Source: an uncultured Oscillibacter sp.
Lineage (GTDB): Bacteria; Bacillota; Clostridia; Oscillospirales; Oscillospiraceae
DNA length: 64,000 nt
Direction of reading: 5' to 3'
Assembly (NCBI GenBank): GCA_950097265.1
Contig: CATNDJ010000008.1
Span: 19,525-83,524 of the forward strand
Shown here piece after piece: positions 27,065 to 35,945 of this stretch; positions within the stretch are counted from its first letter, which is position 1; each line of letters starts with the position of its first letter. The notes under the pieces are model-generated. The model did no database searches. It was not told the DNA's origin and was given only the letters and a program-made list of their open reading frames with translations. Both the position numbers and the translations under genes were made by a program.

Positions 27065-28252
27065 TCACCGCATGAGGTAGCCCTTGGACAGCAGCTCCAG
27101 CTGCAGGGCCTCGGCGTGGCGGCTGTCCCGGGTCTCCAGCACCATGGTGACGATGCAGGCCCCCACGTCGGATTCCTTGTCCTCCCGGTTGTGGTTCACG
27201 CTGATGATATTGGCTCCGCTGTCCGCCACCACCTGGAGCATCCGCAGGAGGCTCCCGGGCTTGTCCTCCACCTTGGTGGTCAGCTCCACCAGGCGGCCCG
27301 CCTTAGACAGGCCCTTGGTAATGATGCGGGAAAGGGTGGTTACGTCCACATTGCCCCCGGAAACCAGGCAGACGGTCTTCCGCCCCTCGGTCTTCACCTT
27401 GCCGAACATGCAGGCGGCCACGCTCGTGGCCCCGGCTCCCTCGGCCACGGTCTTCTGTTCCTCCATCAGCGCCAGGATGGCGGAGGCGATCTCGTCCTCA
27501 AAAACGGTGACCACCTCATCCACGTATTCCCGGCACAGCGCGAAGGTCAAATCCCCGGGCCGCTTCACGGCGATGCCGTCGGCAATGGTGGCCACGCTCT
27601 GGAGGGACGTGGGTTCTTTGGCGAGAAGGGAGAGGTACATGGACGGCGCCCCCGCCGCCTGGACGCCGACGACCCGGCAGTCCGGCTTCAGCTGCTTGAC
27701 GGCGTAGGCCACGCCGCTGATGAGCCCGCCGCCGCCGATGGGGACCACCACCTGCTCCACGTCCGGGAGCTGCTCTAAAATCTCCAGGCCGATGGTGCCC
27801 TGCCCGGCGATGACATAGGGGTCGTCAAAGGGATGGGCGAAGGTATAGCCCTCCTCCCGGCAGAGTCGCCGGGCCTCCGCCGCCGCGTCGTCGTACACGC
27901 CGGGGACCAGCACCACTTGGGCACCGTAGCCCTTGGTGGCCTCCACCTTGCTGATGGGGGCCCCGGCGGGCATGCAGATGACGGAGGGGATGCCCAGCCG
28001 GGCGGCGGACAGGGCGATGCCCTGGGCGTGGTTCCCGGCGGAGCAGGCGATGACGCCCTTTTCCGCCTCCTCCGCCGTCAGGGAGCGAATCTTATTGAAG
28101 GCCCCTCGAAGCTTGAAGGAGCCGGTGAGCTGAAGGTTCTCCGCCTTGATGTAGAGATCCCGGCCCAGCTTGGGGGCGGGGTCCAGGGGGGTCCGGCGGG
28201 CGACGCCCTCCAGGGCCCTCTGGGCGTCTCGTATCATGTCCAAGGTCAACAT
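27065..28252 (-). CDS. Threonine ammonia-lyase with C-terminal ACT domain
   Basis: This 395-residue PLP enzyme deaminates threonine (and serine) to 2-oxobutyrate or pyruvate. The cofactor lysine is Lys47 in LTGSFKLRGAF, and the phosphate-binding glycine loop VPIGGGGLISG is present. Residues about 325-395 form a single ACT domain (VEDKPGSLLRMLQVVADSGANI), the short IlvA/TdcB-type architecture. Its gene lies 38 bases after the sodium/solute symporter gene, so uptake and deamination of a hydroxy amino acid may be coupled. It could serve catabolism or isoleucine synthesis; no other ilv genes are nearby. Confidence 0.93.
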   Translation of the reverse strand: MLTLDMIRDAQRALEGVARRTPLDPAPKLGRDLYIKAENLQLTGSFKLRGAFNKIRSLTAEEAEKGVIACSAGNHAQGIALSAARLGIPSVICMPAGAPISKVEATKGYGAQVVLVPGVYDDAAAEARRLCREEGYTFAHPFDDPYVIAGQGTIGLEILEQLPDVEQVVVPIGGGGLISGVAYAVKQLKPDCRVVGVQAAGAPSMYLSLLAKEPTSLQSVATIADGIAVKRPGDLTFALCREYVDEVVTVFEDEIASAILALMEEQKTVAEGAGATSVAACMFGKVKTEGRKTVCLVSGGNVDVTTLSRIITKGLSKAGRLVELTTKVEDKPGSLLRMLQVVADSGANIISVNHNREDKESDVGACIVTMVLETRDSRHAEALQLELLSKGYLMR

Positions 28253-28290
28253 GGTCTACCCCTTTCCGCGGGTCCTTTCCCGCTGCGAAA

Positions 28291-29736
28291 TTACCGCGCC
28301 TTCCCCGCATCCAGGAAGACGGAGGGACGGCTCTTGCAGGTGGCCAGGCTCACGGCGATCAGCGCGATGCCGCAGGCGATGGTCCCCGGTACGGCGGAGC
28401 CCAGGCCAAAGGGCTCCCCCGCCAGCTTCCAGCCGATGCAGACGGTGAAGCCGGCGGCCATGCCGGCGATGACCCCGGCGGAGGTGGCCTTCCTCCAGAA
28501 GAGGGCGGCAAAGGCCGGAATGCCCGCCGCCGCCGCGTAAAAGCTCCAGGCGAACATGAGGATGTTGTAGGCGTTTTTGATGTAAAGCGCAATGACCAAA
28601 GCGCCCAGAGGCAGGATGATGGAGAACACCCGGGAGAGGAGGATTTCCGTCTTGTCCTTCATCTCCGGGAAGAAGGTCTTGCCGATATCGTGGACACAGG
28701 TCTGGACGCTGACCAGCAGATAGCTGTCCGCCGTGGACATGATGACGGAGAGGATGCCCGCCAGGGCCAGGCCCGTCAGTCCGATGGGCAGCACGTGGAT
28801 GGCCAGGGCGGGGACCACAGCGTCGGTGGTGCCATAGACGGCCAGGGCGTCATCCCCGATGACCTGGTGGGCGGCCACGCCCATGAAGTACACCAGGGCG
28901 ATGGTGACGCCGTAAACGGCGGTGCCCAGGAACATGCCCTTCTTGGCGGAGCCCCGGTCCTTGGCGGCGAAGGCCCGCTGCCACATCTCCGCCCCCGCCA
29001 TGGTGAAAACCAGGTAGGTGACGATGTCCCCCAGGATGCTGCCGTTGAGATAAGGCTTCGCCAGGGCCGGGTCCAGGTTCGCCAGGAAGGCGGAGAAGCC
29101 GCCGATGCTCCTGAGGGACGCCGCAGGAATGAAGATGTATACGAACAAAATCAGCATATAAAACTGGAGCACGTCGGTATACACCACGCCGAAGAGGCCG
29201 CTGGACGCGGTATAGACCATGAAGATGATGCAGGCGATCAGAGCTCCGGCCTCAAAGCTGAGGCCCACCTGGCCCCCCAGCATGTTGATGATGGTGGCGG
29301 TGGCCGTCACCTGGGAGGCCACGGTGCCCATCATGGTGAAGGCCACCATGGCCGCCAGCATGATTTTCGCCGTCCTGCCGAAGCGGCGCTCAAAGAGGTC
29401 CGGGATGGAGGTCACGTCGTACTTCATGCCGATATCGGAAATCTTTCCGGCGATGCCGGAGAAGATGAACATGCCCAGAAGATAGGGAACGGCGGTGAGC
29501 ACCGCCTTGGTGCCGCTGGAGTAGGCCACCCCGGCCCGTCCCATGAGTCCGCTGCCGCCGATGATGGTGGCGCAGACCGTGGCCATCATCACCAGGGACC
29601 CCAGGGACCGGCCCGCTACGTAGTAGTCCCCGGTATTCTTGATGCGGCGGACGAAATACACGCCCACCACCACCATGGAGATGAGGTACAGGGCGATGAT
29701 GCCCAAATCCAAAACGCTGAGCTGAGTGTGATCCAT
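28291..29736 (-). CDS. Sodium:solute symporter (SSS family)
   Basis: This 481-residue protein has about 13 membrane helices. It carries the SSS N-terminal pattern (YYVAGRSLG followed by ATIIGGSGLMGRAG) and the later GILSVIMSTADSYLL region that contributes to the sodium site. The family takes up proline, pantothenate, sugars and similar solutes; the substrate is unknown. The operon with threonine ammonia-lyase suggests an amino or hydroxy acid, which is inference. Confidence 0.9.
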   Translation of the reverse strand: MDHTQLSVLDLGIIALYLISMVVVGVYFVRRIKNTGDYYVAGRSLGSLVMMATVCATIIGGSGLMGRAGVAYSSGTKAVLTAVPYLLGMFIFSGIAGKISDIGMKYDVTSIPDLFERRFGRTAKIMLAAMVAFTMMGTVASQVTATATIINMLGGQVGLSFEAGALIACIIFMVYTASSGLFGVVYTDVLQFYMLILFVYIFIPAASLRSIGGFSAFLANLDPALAKPYLNGSILGDIVTYLVFTMAGAEMWQRAFAAKDRGSAKKGMFLGTAVYGVTIALVYFMGVAAHQVIGDDALAVYGTTDAVVPALAIHVLPIGLTGLALAGILSVIMSTADSYLLVSVQTCVHDIGKTFFPEMKDKTEILLSRVFSIILPLGALVIALYIKNAYNILMFAWSFYAAAAGIPAFAALFWRKATSAGVIAGMAAGFTVCIGWKLAGEPFGLGSAVPGTIACGIALIAVSLATCKSRPSVFLDAGKAR

Positions 29737-29863
29737 GCTGCCTTTCCCTTTCCGTTTCCATTGCCTGCCCTCACGTCGAAGTCCTCAAAAAAAGAAGTCT
29801 TTCCGTCCGCCGCGCCGGAGGAGAAACGCCGTCTCCGTTGCGGGAGCCTACCATATTAAGGAC

Positions 29864-29892
29864 AGTATAGCAGAAAAAGGAAATTCCGTCGA
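29864..29892 (-). promoter_or_regulatory. Possible promoter of the symporter/threonine ammonia-lyase operon
   Basis: On the minus strand, TCGACG (29892-29887) and TATACT (29869-29864) have 17-bp spacing. The -10 is good and the -35 is weak. The rest of the 29737-30062 gap is AT-rich and holds only the terminator at 29966-29997. Confidence 0.5.
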
Positions 29893-29965
29893 GAGCTTTT
29901 GGAAGAATTTTATAGCTAAAGTAAAGATTTTTGGTGAAAATACCGGAGCTCCGCTCTCCTGGAAC

Positions 29966-29997
29966 CAAAAAAATGCGGCGTCCCGTTAAGACGCCGC
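29966..29997 (-). terminator. Terminator of the CapA-like gene
   Basis: The stem GCGGCGTC with GACGCCGC (29975-29982, 29990-29997) is followed on the minus strand by ATTTTTTTGG. Confidence 0.82.
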
Positions 29998-30062
29998 AAG
30001 GATTTCCGGTTGATGCGAAAAGCTCTGATCAAGGTTTTCCGGGCAGACCCCGCCGTGCGCGG

Positions 30063-31133
30063 TCAGTAGGGCAGCTTGGCCTTCCCGTCCATGAAGTCCA
30101 GCACCTGCCGGCGCTGGTCCCCGTCCTCGATGGGGGCGGGACAGTAGTTGTTCACCTTACCCCCGGTGTGGACGTAGCAGGGAATCAGCTCCGAGGACGC
30201 CTCCGCCAGCTTCCCGTCCTCCACCCGGAGGATGAGCTGGTAGATGACGGTCCGGTTTCTCGGCCCCCGGCTGCCGCCGAAGCAGAAGTTCCCCAGAGAG
30301 TAGACGATTTCTTTTCCCTTGTAAATCTCCCGGGGCTGAAGCACATGGGGATGGTTCCCCAGTACCAGGTCCGCGCCGTTGTCGACCAGGCGGCGGGAGG
30401 CCCGGACCCGCCAGGCCTCCGGCGTGTGGACGCCCTCGGCTCCCCCGTGGTAGAAGACCACCTGGAAATCGGAGTCCTGTTCCGCCGCCTTGATGCGCCG
30501 GATGATGGCCTCCGCCTGGCTCTCCTCCCAGAGACCGTGGCAGATAACGGCCACGCGGTATCCGAATTTCTCCAGGTAAAACGTCCGGTCGTTGCCGCCG
30601 TACTCCAGCCCGGCGGCGGAGACGGCCTTTACCGTATCCTTGTAGCCCGCCGCACCGTAGTCCCCCGTGTGGTTGTTGGCCAGGGAGACAGCCTCCACGC
30701 CGGAGGAGGTCAGGATGCCCGTGTTGGCCGTGGGGGCCCGGAACCAATAGGCGGGGTCCGTGCTTTTTTCCTTGGGGGCGAGTTCCCGGTCCGTCAGCAC
30801 ATTCTCCAGGTTCACCACGGTGAAGTCGTCGGCCTCAAAAATGGGCCGGACGTACTGGAGGAAGTATTCCGGCCCCTGCCTGGCGGCGACGTCCAGGAAG
30901 TTCCCCGCCGCCCGTTTGCCGTGGAGGGAGGCCAGCAGCATGTCCCCCGTGAAGCTGGCCACGAGGCCGAAGGACTCCGGCGTCTCCCCGGTCCGGGGCA
31001 TGGGCCCGTCAAATTCCGGCAGGTCCGGCTCCCACAGCAGGGGGTCGTTGGGGTCCGTGGGGTTCCACTCCGCCGCCGCCGCAGGGACGGCCAGCAGCAG
31101 GACCGCCAGAAGAATGGCCAGACAGCGCTTCAT
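30063..31133 (-). CDS. CapA-family (poly-gamma-glutamate synthesis type) exported protein
   Basis: This 356-residue protein has a signal peptide (MKRCLAILLAVLLLAVPAAAA). A metallophosphatase-like CapA domain follows, with family blocks FTGDMLLA, NLENVLTD, SLANNHTGDYG, FYHGG and GADLVLGNHPHVLQ. CapA relatives take part in capsule poly-gamma-glutamate export or retention, but many stand-alone homologues exist without capBC, as here, and their role is unclear. The ATG follows GGAGGGAAGCCC. It lies 32 bases downstream of mtlD on the same strand and may share its message. Confidence 0.88.
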   Translation of the reverse strand: MKRCLAILLAVLLLAVPAAAAEWNPTDPNDPLLWEPDLPEFDGPMPRTGETPESFGLVASFTGDMLLASLHGKRAAGNFLDVAARQGPEYFLQYVRPIFEADDFTVVNLENVLTDRELAPKEKSTDPAYWFRAPTANTGILTSSGVEAVSLANNHTGDYGAAGYKDTVKAVSAAGLEYGGNDRTFYLEKFGYRVAVICHGLWEESQAEAIIRRIKAAEQDSDFQVVFYHGGAEGVHTPEAWRVRASRRLVDNGADLVLGNHPHVLQPREIYKGKEIVYSLGNFCFGGSRGPRNRTVIYQLILRVEDGKLAEASSELIPCYVHTGGKVNNYCPAPIEDGDQRRQVLDFMDGKAKLPY

Positions 31134-31165
31134 GGGCTTCCCTCCTCACGTTTCCTTTCAGGCGC

Positions 31166-32323
31166 TTACTTTTTGGCGGCGGCCAGGGCCCGGTACACGT
31201 CCAGGATGCGGCCGAACAGGGGATTCTCGGGCTTCAGGCCGGAGTAGGCCGCCAGGGCGGCGGCGGGGCCCTCCGCCTTGACCTTGGCCTGGAGCTCCAC
31301 GCTCTGGGGGTCCTCCAGGCAGTCGAAGCGCAGGGCGGCGGCGGCGCCGAAGATCAGGTGGTCCACCGGCAGGCCGTAGGAGGCGGTGGTGGTCAGGGGC
31401 TTGATGAGCCGGTCGCCGGGCTCCAGCTTCCGAATGGGCTCCCGGCCCACCCGCAGCACCTCGTCCTCCAGGAAGGGGTTCTGATAGCGGGCGAAGATCT
31501 TTTCCACGTAGGCGTGATGGACCTCCGGGTCGAAGCCAAATTCCTTGATGAGCCCCTCGCCGCTCTCAGAGATGGCGGCGTGGACAATTTCCCCGATGAC
31601 CGGGTCCGCGATGCTGTCCTTGATGGTTGCGTAGCCTTTGAGATAGCCAAGGTACGCGCAGATCGCGTGTCCGCTGTTCAGGGTGAACAGCTTCCGCTCC
31701 AGGTAAGCCATGAGGTTGTCCGCGAAGGTCAGGCCGGGGATGTCCGGCTTTTCGCCCTTCCAGGCGGCAGCCTCCACGTCCCACTCGCAGTACCGCTCCA
31801 CGGCGGCGTCCAGAATGTTGTCAAAGCTGGGCTTGGGGCAGATGCGGTCCACGGCGCAGTCGGCAAAACCGATGTTGGCTTCCAGGAAGGCGATTTCCTC
31901 CTGGCTCAGGTGCTTCACCACCTCGTTTTTCAGGCGGGTGGTGGTCCGCAGGCCGTTCTCGCAGCAGACTACGTTCATGGGCTCGGTATTCCCGGCCTGG
32001 ATGCGGGCCTGGACGCCCCCCGCGATGGACTTGGCGATGATGGGCAGCACGTTGGGCCCCACGGCGGTGGTGATGAGGTCGCATTGGGCCACCTTCTCCG
32101 CGAACGCCGGAGAGGTGGAGATCACGCCGTCCACATTGCTGATGGCGATTTCCCCGGGCTCCTTGTCCAGGATGTGGACGGTGTAGCCGTGGTCTTTGTT
32201 CAGCGCCTCGATGATGGGTTCCACCACGTCGGCGAAGGTGACGTGCCAGCCCGCCTGAGAGAGCAGGGCCCCGATGAAGCCCCGGCCGATGTTGCCCGCG
32301 CCGATCTGAATTGCCTGTTTCAT
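31166..32323 (-). CDS. mtlD: Mannitol-1-phosphate 5-dehydrogenase
   Basis: This 385-residue NAD-dependent enzyme oxidises mannitol-1-phosphate to fructose-6-phosphate. It has the N-terminal nucleotide fold IQIGAGNIGRGFIG and the polyol dehydrogenase region KLFTLNSGHAICAYLGYLKG. The ATG at 32323 follows AAGGAGGAGCACT. Directly upstream of this ribosome site is an 18-bp element almost identical to the operator of the deoR-fruK-mtlA operon 8 kb away. It is therefore probably under the same repressor, although it is not adjacent to mtlA. Confidence 0.95.
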   Translation of the reverse strand: MKQAIQIGAGNIGRGFIGALLSQAGWHVTFADVVEPIIEALNKDHGYTVHILDKEPGEIAISNVDGVISTSPAFAEKVAQCDLITTAVGPNVLPIIAKSIAGGVQARIQAGNTEPMNVVCCENGLRTTTRLKNEVVKHLSQEEIAFLEANIGFADCAVDRICPKPSFDNILDAAVERYCEWDVEAAAWKGEKPDIPGLTFADNLMAYLERKLFTLNSGHAICAYLGYLKGYATIKDSIADPVIGEIVHAAISESGEGLIKEFGFDPEVHHAYVEKIFARYQNPFLEDEVLRVGREPIRKLEPGDRLIKPLTTTASYGLPVDHLIFGAAAALRFDCLEDPQSVELQAKVKAEGPAAALAAYSGLKPENPLFGRILDVYRALAAAKK

Positions 32324-32339
32324 AGTGCTCCTCCTTGAA

Positions 32340-32357
32340 ATGATTGTTTTTGATTGA
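32340..32357 (-). promoter_or_regulatory. Putative DeoR-regulator operator upstream of mtlD
   Basis: On the minus strand this reads TCAATCAAAAACAATCAT, matching 16 of 18 bases of the second operator repeat before the fruK-mtlA operon (40917-40934). It lies 17 bases before the mtlD ATG. Confidence 0.65.
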
Positions 32358-32425
32358 GTAATCGATTTCGCAGTCACTGGAACAGAGGCCGCCTCGCCCT
32401 GAGCGGGGCGGCCCCTTAACTAGAG

Positions 32426-32518
32426 AGTCTTCGTTGCCGTCGCTCCGGCTTGGAATATCACCAGACTGTCAGAGCGAGATAAAGCTCTTTTGGTAACTTT
32501 TCTCTCGAGAAAAGTTAC
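32426..32518 (-). repeat. Intergenic repeat, copy B
   Basis: The hairpin GTAACTTTTCTC/GAGAAAAGTTAC (32518-32493) contains the pgi stop codon. It is followed by the same conserved tail, CCAAAAGAG to AGACT, as copy A (8 differences in 68). The orientation relative to the upstream gene is also the same. A GGCCGCC/GGCGGCC hairpin (32387-32413) follows without a T tract, so read-through into mtlD is possible. Confidence 0.85.
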
Positions 32519-33852
32519 TTGCCGAGTTTCGCTTCCAGCTCAGCCTTCTGGGCCTCGTAACCGGGCTTGCCCAGCAGGGCGAACATGTTCTTCTTGTAGG
32601 CCTCCACGCCGGGCTGGTCGAAGGGGTTGACCTCCAGCAGGTAGCCGGACAGGCCGCAGGCGTACTCGAAGAAATAGATGAGCTGGCCCAGGGAACCGGC
32701 GCTCTTGCCGTCGGTTTCCACGATGACGTTCGGCACGCCGCCCTCGGTGTGGGCAAGCAGGGTGCCCTCCATGGCCTTGTCCCGGATGTAGTCCATGGAC
32801 TCCCCGGCCAGGAAGTTCAGCCCGTCGCCGTTGACCTCGTCCCGGGGCACCAGGAGCTGATGTTCGGAGGCCCCCAGGCGGACCACGGTCTCGAACATGA
32901 TGCGCCGGCCGGCCTGGATATACTGGCCCATGGAGTGGAGGTCCGCGGTGAACTCCACGCTGGCGGGGAAGAGGCCCTTGCCGTCCTTGCCCTCGCTCTC
33001 GCCGTAGAGCTGCTTCCACCACTCCAGCATGAAGCGGAAGGCGGGGTCGTAGCAGGCCAGCACCTCAATGCTCCAGCCCTTGCGGTACAGCGCGTCCCGG
33101 AGGGCGGCGTAGGTCCAGGCGGGGTTTTCATAGGAGGCGGTCTCGCACACCTTCATCATCTTGGCCGCGCCGCCCATGAGCTCCTCAATGTCGATTCCAG
33201 CCACGGCGATGGGCAGCAGGCCCACGGCGGTGAGGACGGAGTACCGCCCGCCCACGCCGTCGGGCACCACGAAGCTCTCCCAGCCCTCCTCGTTGGCCAG
33301 GGACTTCAGGGCCCCCCGGGCCTTGTCGGTGGTGGCGTAGATGCGGCCCTTGGCCCCGGCCTTGCCGTATTTCTTCTCCAGGGCGTCCCGGAAGAAGCGG
33401 AAGGCCACGGCGGGCTCGGTGGTGGTGCCGGATTTGGAGATGACATTGACGGAGAAATCCTCGTCCCCGATGAGGTCGAAGACCTCCTGCATGGCATCGG
33501 CGGAGAGGCCGTTGCCCACGAAGTAGATATTGGGGGTTTTCTTCCCCTTTTTCTGGTTGTAGTTAGGGGAGCAGAGGTATTCGATGACGCCCCGGGCCCC
33601 CAGGTAGCTCCCGCCGATGCCGATGACCACCAGGGCCTTGGAGTCGCCCTGAATCTTTTTGGCGGCGGCCTGGATGCGGGCGAACTCCTCCTTGTCGTAG
33701 TCCACGGGGAGGCGGACCCAGTCGGTGAACTCGTGGCCCAGGCCCGTGTGCTTCTGGAGCTTCTCCTGGGCCTCGGCCAGCCGGGGAGCGGCGGCGGCCT
33801 GGTAGTCGGCAGGGATAAAGTTTTCGATCTGGAAGGATTTGACGTTCAGCAT
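32515..33852 (-). CDS. pgi: Glucose-6-phosphate isomerase
   Basis: This 445-residue enzyme interconverts glucose-6-phosphate and fructose-6-phosphate. It has the SIS-type phosphate-binding loop [13 protein letters not shown] and the family stretch [14 protein letters not shown]. It is the short Firmicutes form (about 450 residues rather than 550). The ATG at 33852 follows AAAGGAAG; the longer frame crosses the promoter at 33919-33947 and is not coding. Divergent from glmS, which uses its product fructose-6-phosphate. Confidence 0.96.
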   Translation of the reverse strand: MLNVKSFQIENFIPADYQAAAAPRLAEAQEKLQKHTGLGHEFTDWVRLPVDYDKEEFARIQAAAKKIQGDSKALVVIGIGGSYLGARGVIEYLCSPNYNQKKGKKTPNIYFVGNGLSADAMQEVFDLIGDEDFSVNVISKSGTTTEPAVAFRFFRDALEKKYGKAGAKGRIYATTDKARGALKSLANEEGWESFVVPDGVGGRYSVLTAVGLLPIAVAGIDIEELMGGAAKMMKVCETASYENPAWTYAALRDALYRKGWSIEVLACYDPAFRFMLEWWKQLYGESEGKDGKGLFPASVEFTADLHSMGQYIQAGRRIMFETVVRLGASEHQLLVPRDEVNGDGLNFLAGESMDYIRDKAMEGTLLAHTEGGVPNVIVETDGKSAGSLGQLIYFFEYACGLSGYLLEVNPFDQPGVEAYKKNMFALLGKPGYEAQKAELEAKLGK

Positions 33853-33918
33853 GATGCAGCTTCCTTTCCGTGAGGTCTCATAATTTTTGTGGCTTCCGCT
33901 GAAAGCGGACCTGGAAAC

Positions 33919-33947
33919 AGTATAACATTTTGTCAAGTCGACGGCAA
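33919..33947 (-). promoter_or_regulatory. pgi promoter
   Basis: On the minus strand, TTGCCG (33947-33942) and TATACT (33924-33919) have 17-bp spacing, 67 bases before the pgi start. Confidence 0.7.
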
Positions 33948-33993
33948 GACGGGGGAAAGAAAAAGTTGGCAAAATTTTCGGGACGCCTCTAAG

Positions 33994-34022
33994 TTGACAT
34001 TTCCTGGGGCTGTCAGTATAAT
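33994..34022 (+). promoter_or_regulatory. glmS promoter
   Basis: Consensus TTGACA (33994-33999) and TATAAT (34017-34022) have 17-bp spacing. The leader of about 27 bases is too short for a glmS ribozyme, which is not present. Confidence 0.9.
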
Positions 34023-34055
34023 GCAGAGAGCTTATAATGCAAGGAGGAACGTCTC

Positions 34056-35894
34056 GTGTGTGGAATCGTAGGCTTTGTGGGCCGGGAACAGGCCGCGCCT
34101 ATTTTACTGGAGGGGCTCCGGCAGATGGAGTACCGGGGCTATGACTCGGCAGGCGTGGCCGTCCGGTCGGAGGAAAAGGGTCTCCAGGTCCGCAAGTCCA
34201 AGGGCCGCTTACAGATTCTGGCGGACCTGACCCATGAGGGCGCGGACCTGGAGGGAACCCTGGGCATCGGGCACACCCGCTGGGCCACCCACGGGGAGCC
34301 CAACGATGTGAACGCCCACCCCCACGTCAGCGGGGACGGAAAAATCGCCCTGGTACATAACGGCATCATCGAAAATTACTTGGAACTGAAAGAGCTCCTC
34401 ACCCGGCGGGGGGTGGTTTTTACCTCCGAGACGGACACCGAGGTAGTAGCCCACCTGCTGGAGTTCCACTACCAGGAGTGCGGGAATATGCTGGAGGCCG
34501 TGGGCCGGTGCCTCAGGCGCATCGAGGGGTCCTACGCCTTCGGCATCATCTGCTCGGACTACCCCAACGCCCTCATCGCCGCCCGGAAGGACAGCCCCCT
34601 GATCATCGGCTTTGGAGAGGGGGAAAACTTCATCGCCTCCGACGCCACGGCCATTATCCGGCACACCCGGGACGTGGCCTATATGAACGACGGGGAAATC
34701 GCCGTGCTGACGGCTCAGAGCGTGGACGTGTTCGACGGGGAGGGAAACCCCATCGAGAAGGAACACAGCCGCATCGACTGGGACGCGGCCTCCGCTGAAA
34801 AGGGCGGCTATCCCCACTTCATGTTCAAGGAGATTCTGGAGCAGCCGGAGGCTTTGCAGAAGACCATCTCCCCCCGCATCCGGGAGGGCCGGGTGGTGCT
34901 GGACGACATCCGCCTGACGGCGGACTACGCGAAAAGCATCTCCCACATCTACATGATCGCCTGCGGCTCCGCCTATCACGCGGGGGTGGTGGGCAAGTAC
35001 ACCTGGGAACGTCTGCTCCGCCGCCCGGTGGAGGTGGTATTGGCCTCGGAGTTCCGCTACAGCGAGCCGCTGGTGGATGAACATACCCTGGTCATCGCCA
35101 TCAGCCAGTCCGGGGAGACCCTGGACACCATGGCCGCCCTCCGGGAGGCCAAGCGCCTGGGAGGCCGGACCCTGGCCATCTGCAACGTGGTGGGGTCCTC
35201 CATCGCCCGGGAGGCGGACGACGTGCTCTACACCTGGGCCGGGCCGGAAATCGCCGTGGCCACCAGCAAGGGCTACTCGACGCAGCTGGCGGCGCTGAAC
35301 CTGGTGGGCCTCTATCTGGCGGACCTGCTGGGGACGGTGGAGAAAAGCGAGTACGATGCGATTTTAAGTGAGCTCCAGGCCCTGCCGGAGAAGATGCGGA
35401 AGTATCTCACGAACTTCGAGGACACGAAGTATTTCGCCTCCCGGTTCTTCAACCACGACAGCATCTTCTTCATCGGCCGGAATCTGGACTACGCCATGGG
35501 CCTGGAGGGGTCCCTGAAGCTCAAGGAAATCAGCTACATCCACTCGGAGGCCTACGCCTCCGGGGAGTTGAAGCACGGGACCATCTCCCTCATCGAGCCG
35601 GGGACGCTGGTGGTGGCCCTGGGGACCTATGGGGCCCTCTTCGACAAGGCCATGAGCAACGTGGTAGAGGTGAAGGCCCGGGGGGCCACGGTGCTGGCCG
35701 TCACCACAGAAGGCTTCCGGGAGAAGATGGAGAAGACCGCCGACGCGGTCATCGCCGTGCCGGAGACCCATCCCCTGCTCCAGCCGTCCCTCTCCATCGT
35801 GCCCCTCCAGCTGTTCGCCTATTACGTGGCGCTGCAAAGAGGCTGCGACATCGACAAGCCCCGGAATCTGGCCAAGTCTGTAACCGTAGAATAA
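34056..35894 (+). CDS. glmS: Glutamine-fructose-6-phosphate aminotransferase (isomerising)
   Basis: This 612-residue enzyme makes glucosamine-6-phosphate for cell-wall precursors. The N-terminal glutaminase domain begins MCGIVGFVG, with the nucleophile Cys exposed after Met removal. Two SIS sugar-isomerase domains follow ([39 protein letters not shown]), and the C-terminus ends in [12 protein letters not shown] as in all GlmS. The start is GTG at 34056, forced by the MCGIVG sequence and supported by AAGGAGG 8 bases upstream. Confidence 0.98.
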   Translation: MCGIVGFVGREQAAPILLEGLRQMEYRGYDSAGVAVRSEEKGLQVRKSKGRLQILADLTHEGADLEGTLGIGHTRWATHGEPNDVNAHPHVSGDGKIALVHNGIIENYLELKELLTRRGVVFTSETDTEVVAHLLEFHYQECGNMLEAVGRCLRRIEGSYAFGIICSDYPNALIAARKDSPLIIGFGEGENFIASDATAIIRHTRDVAYMNDGEIAVLTAQSVDVFDGEGNPIEKEHSRIDWDAASAEKGGYPHFMFKEILEQPEALQKTISPRIREGRVVLDDIRLTADYAKSISHIYMIACGSAYHAGVVGKYTWERLLRRPVEVVLASEFRYSEPLVDEHTLVIAISQSGETLDTMAALREAKRLGGRTLAICNVVGSSIAREADDVLYTWAGPEIAVATSKGYSTQLAALNLVGLYLADLLGTVEKSEYDAILSELQALPEKMRKYLTNFEDTKYFASRFFNHDSIFFIGRNLDYAMGLEGSLKLKEISYIHSEAYASGELKHGTISLIEPGTLVVALGTYGALFDKAMSNVVEVKARGATVLAVTTEGFREKMEKTADAVIAVPETHPLLQPSLSIVPLQLFAYYVALQRGCDIDKPRNLAKSVTVE

Positions 35895-35905
35895 TAGACA
35901 TAAAG

Positions 35906-35945
35906 ACAGCCGGGCCTCACAGCCGTGAGGCCCGGCTGTTTTTTT
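35906..35945 (+). terminator. glmS terminator
   Basis: A 15-bp stem, ACAGCCGGGCCTCAC with GTGAGGCCCGGCTGT, has an AGCC loop and seven T residues. It overlaps the stop codon region of the convergent dehydrogenase gene. Confidence 0.92.

Noticed and set aside
31166..33852. Idea that mtlD, pgi and the CapA-like gene form one operon
   Set aside because: Same strand, but a 190-base gap with the repeat element, a GC-rich hairpin and an operator-like site separates pgi from mtlD; left open rather than asserted.
34023..34055. Search for a glmS ribozyme before glmS
   Set aside because: The leader is about 30 bases, far too short.
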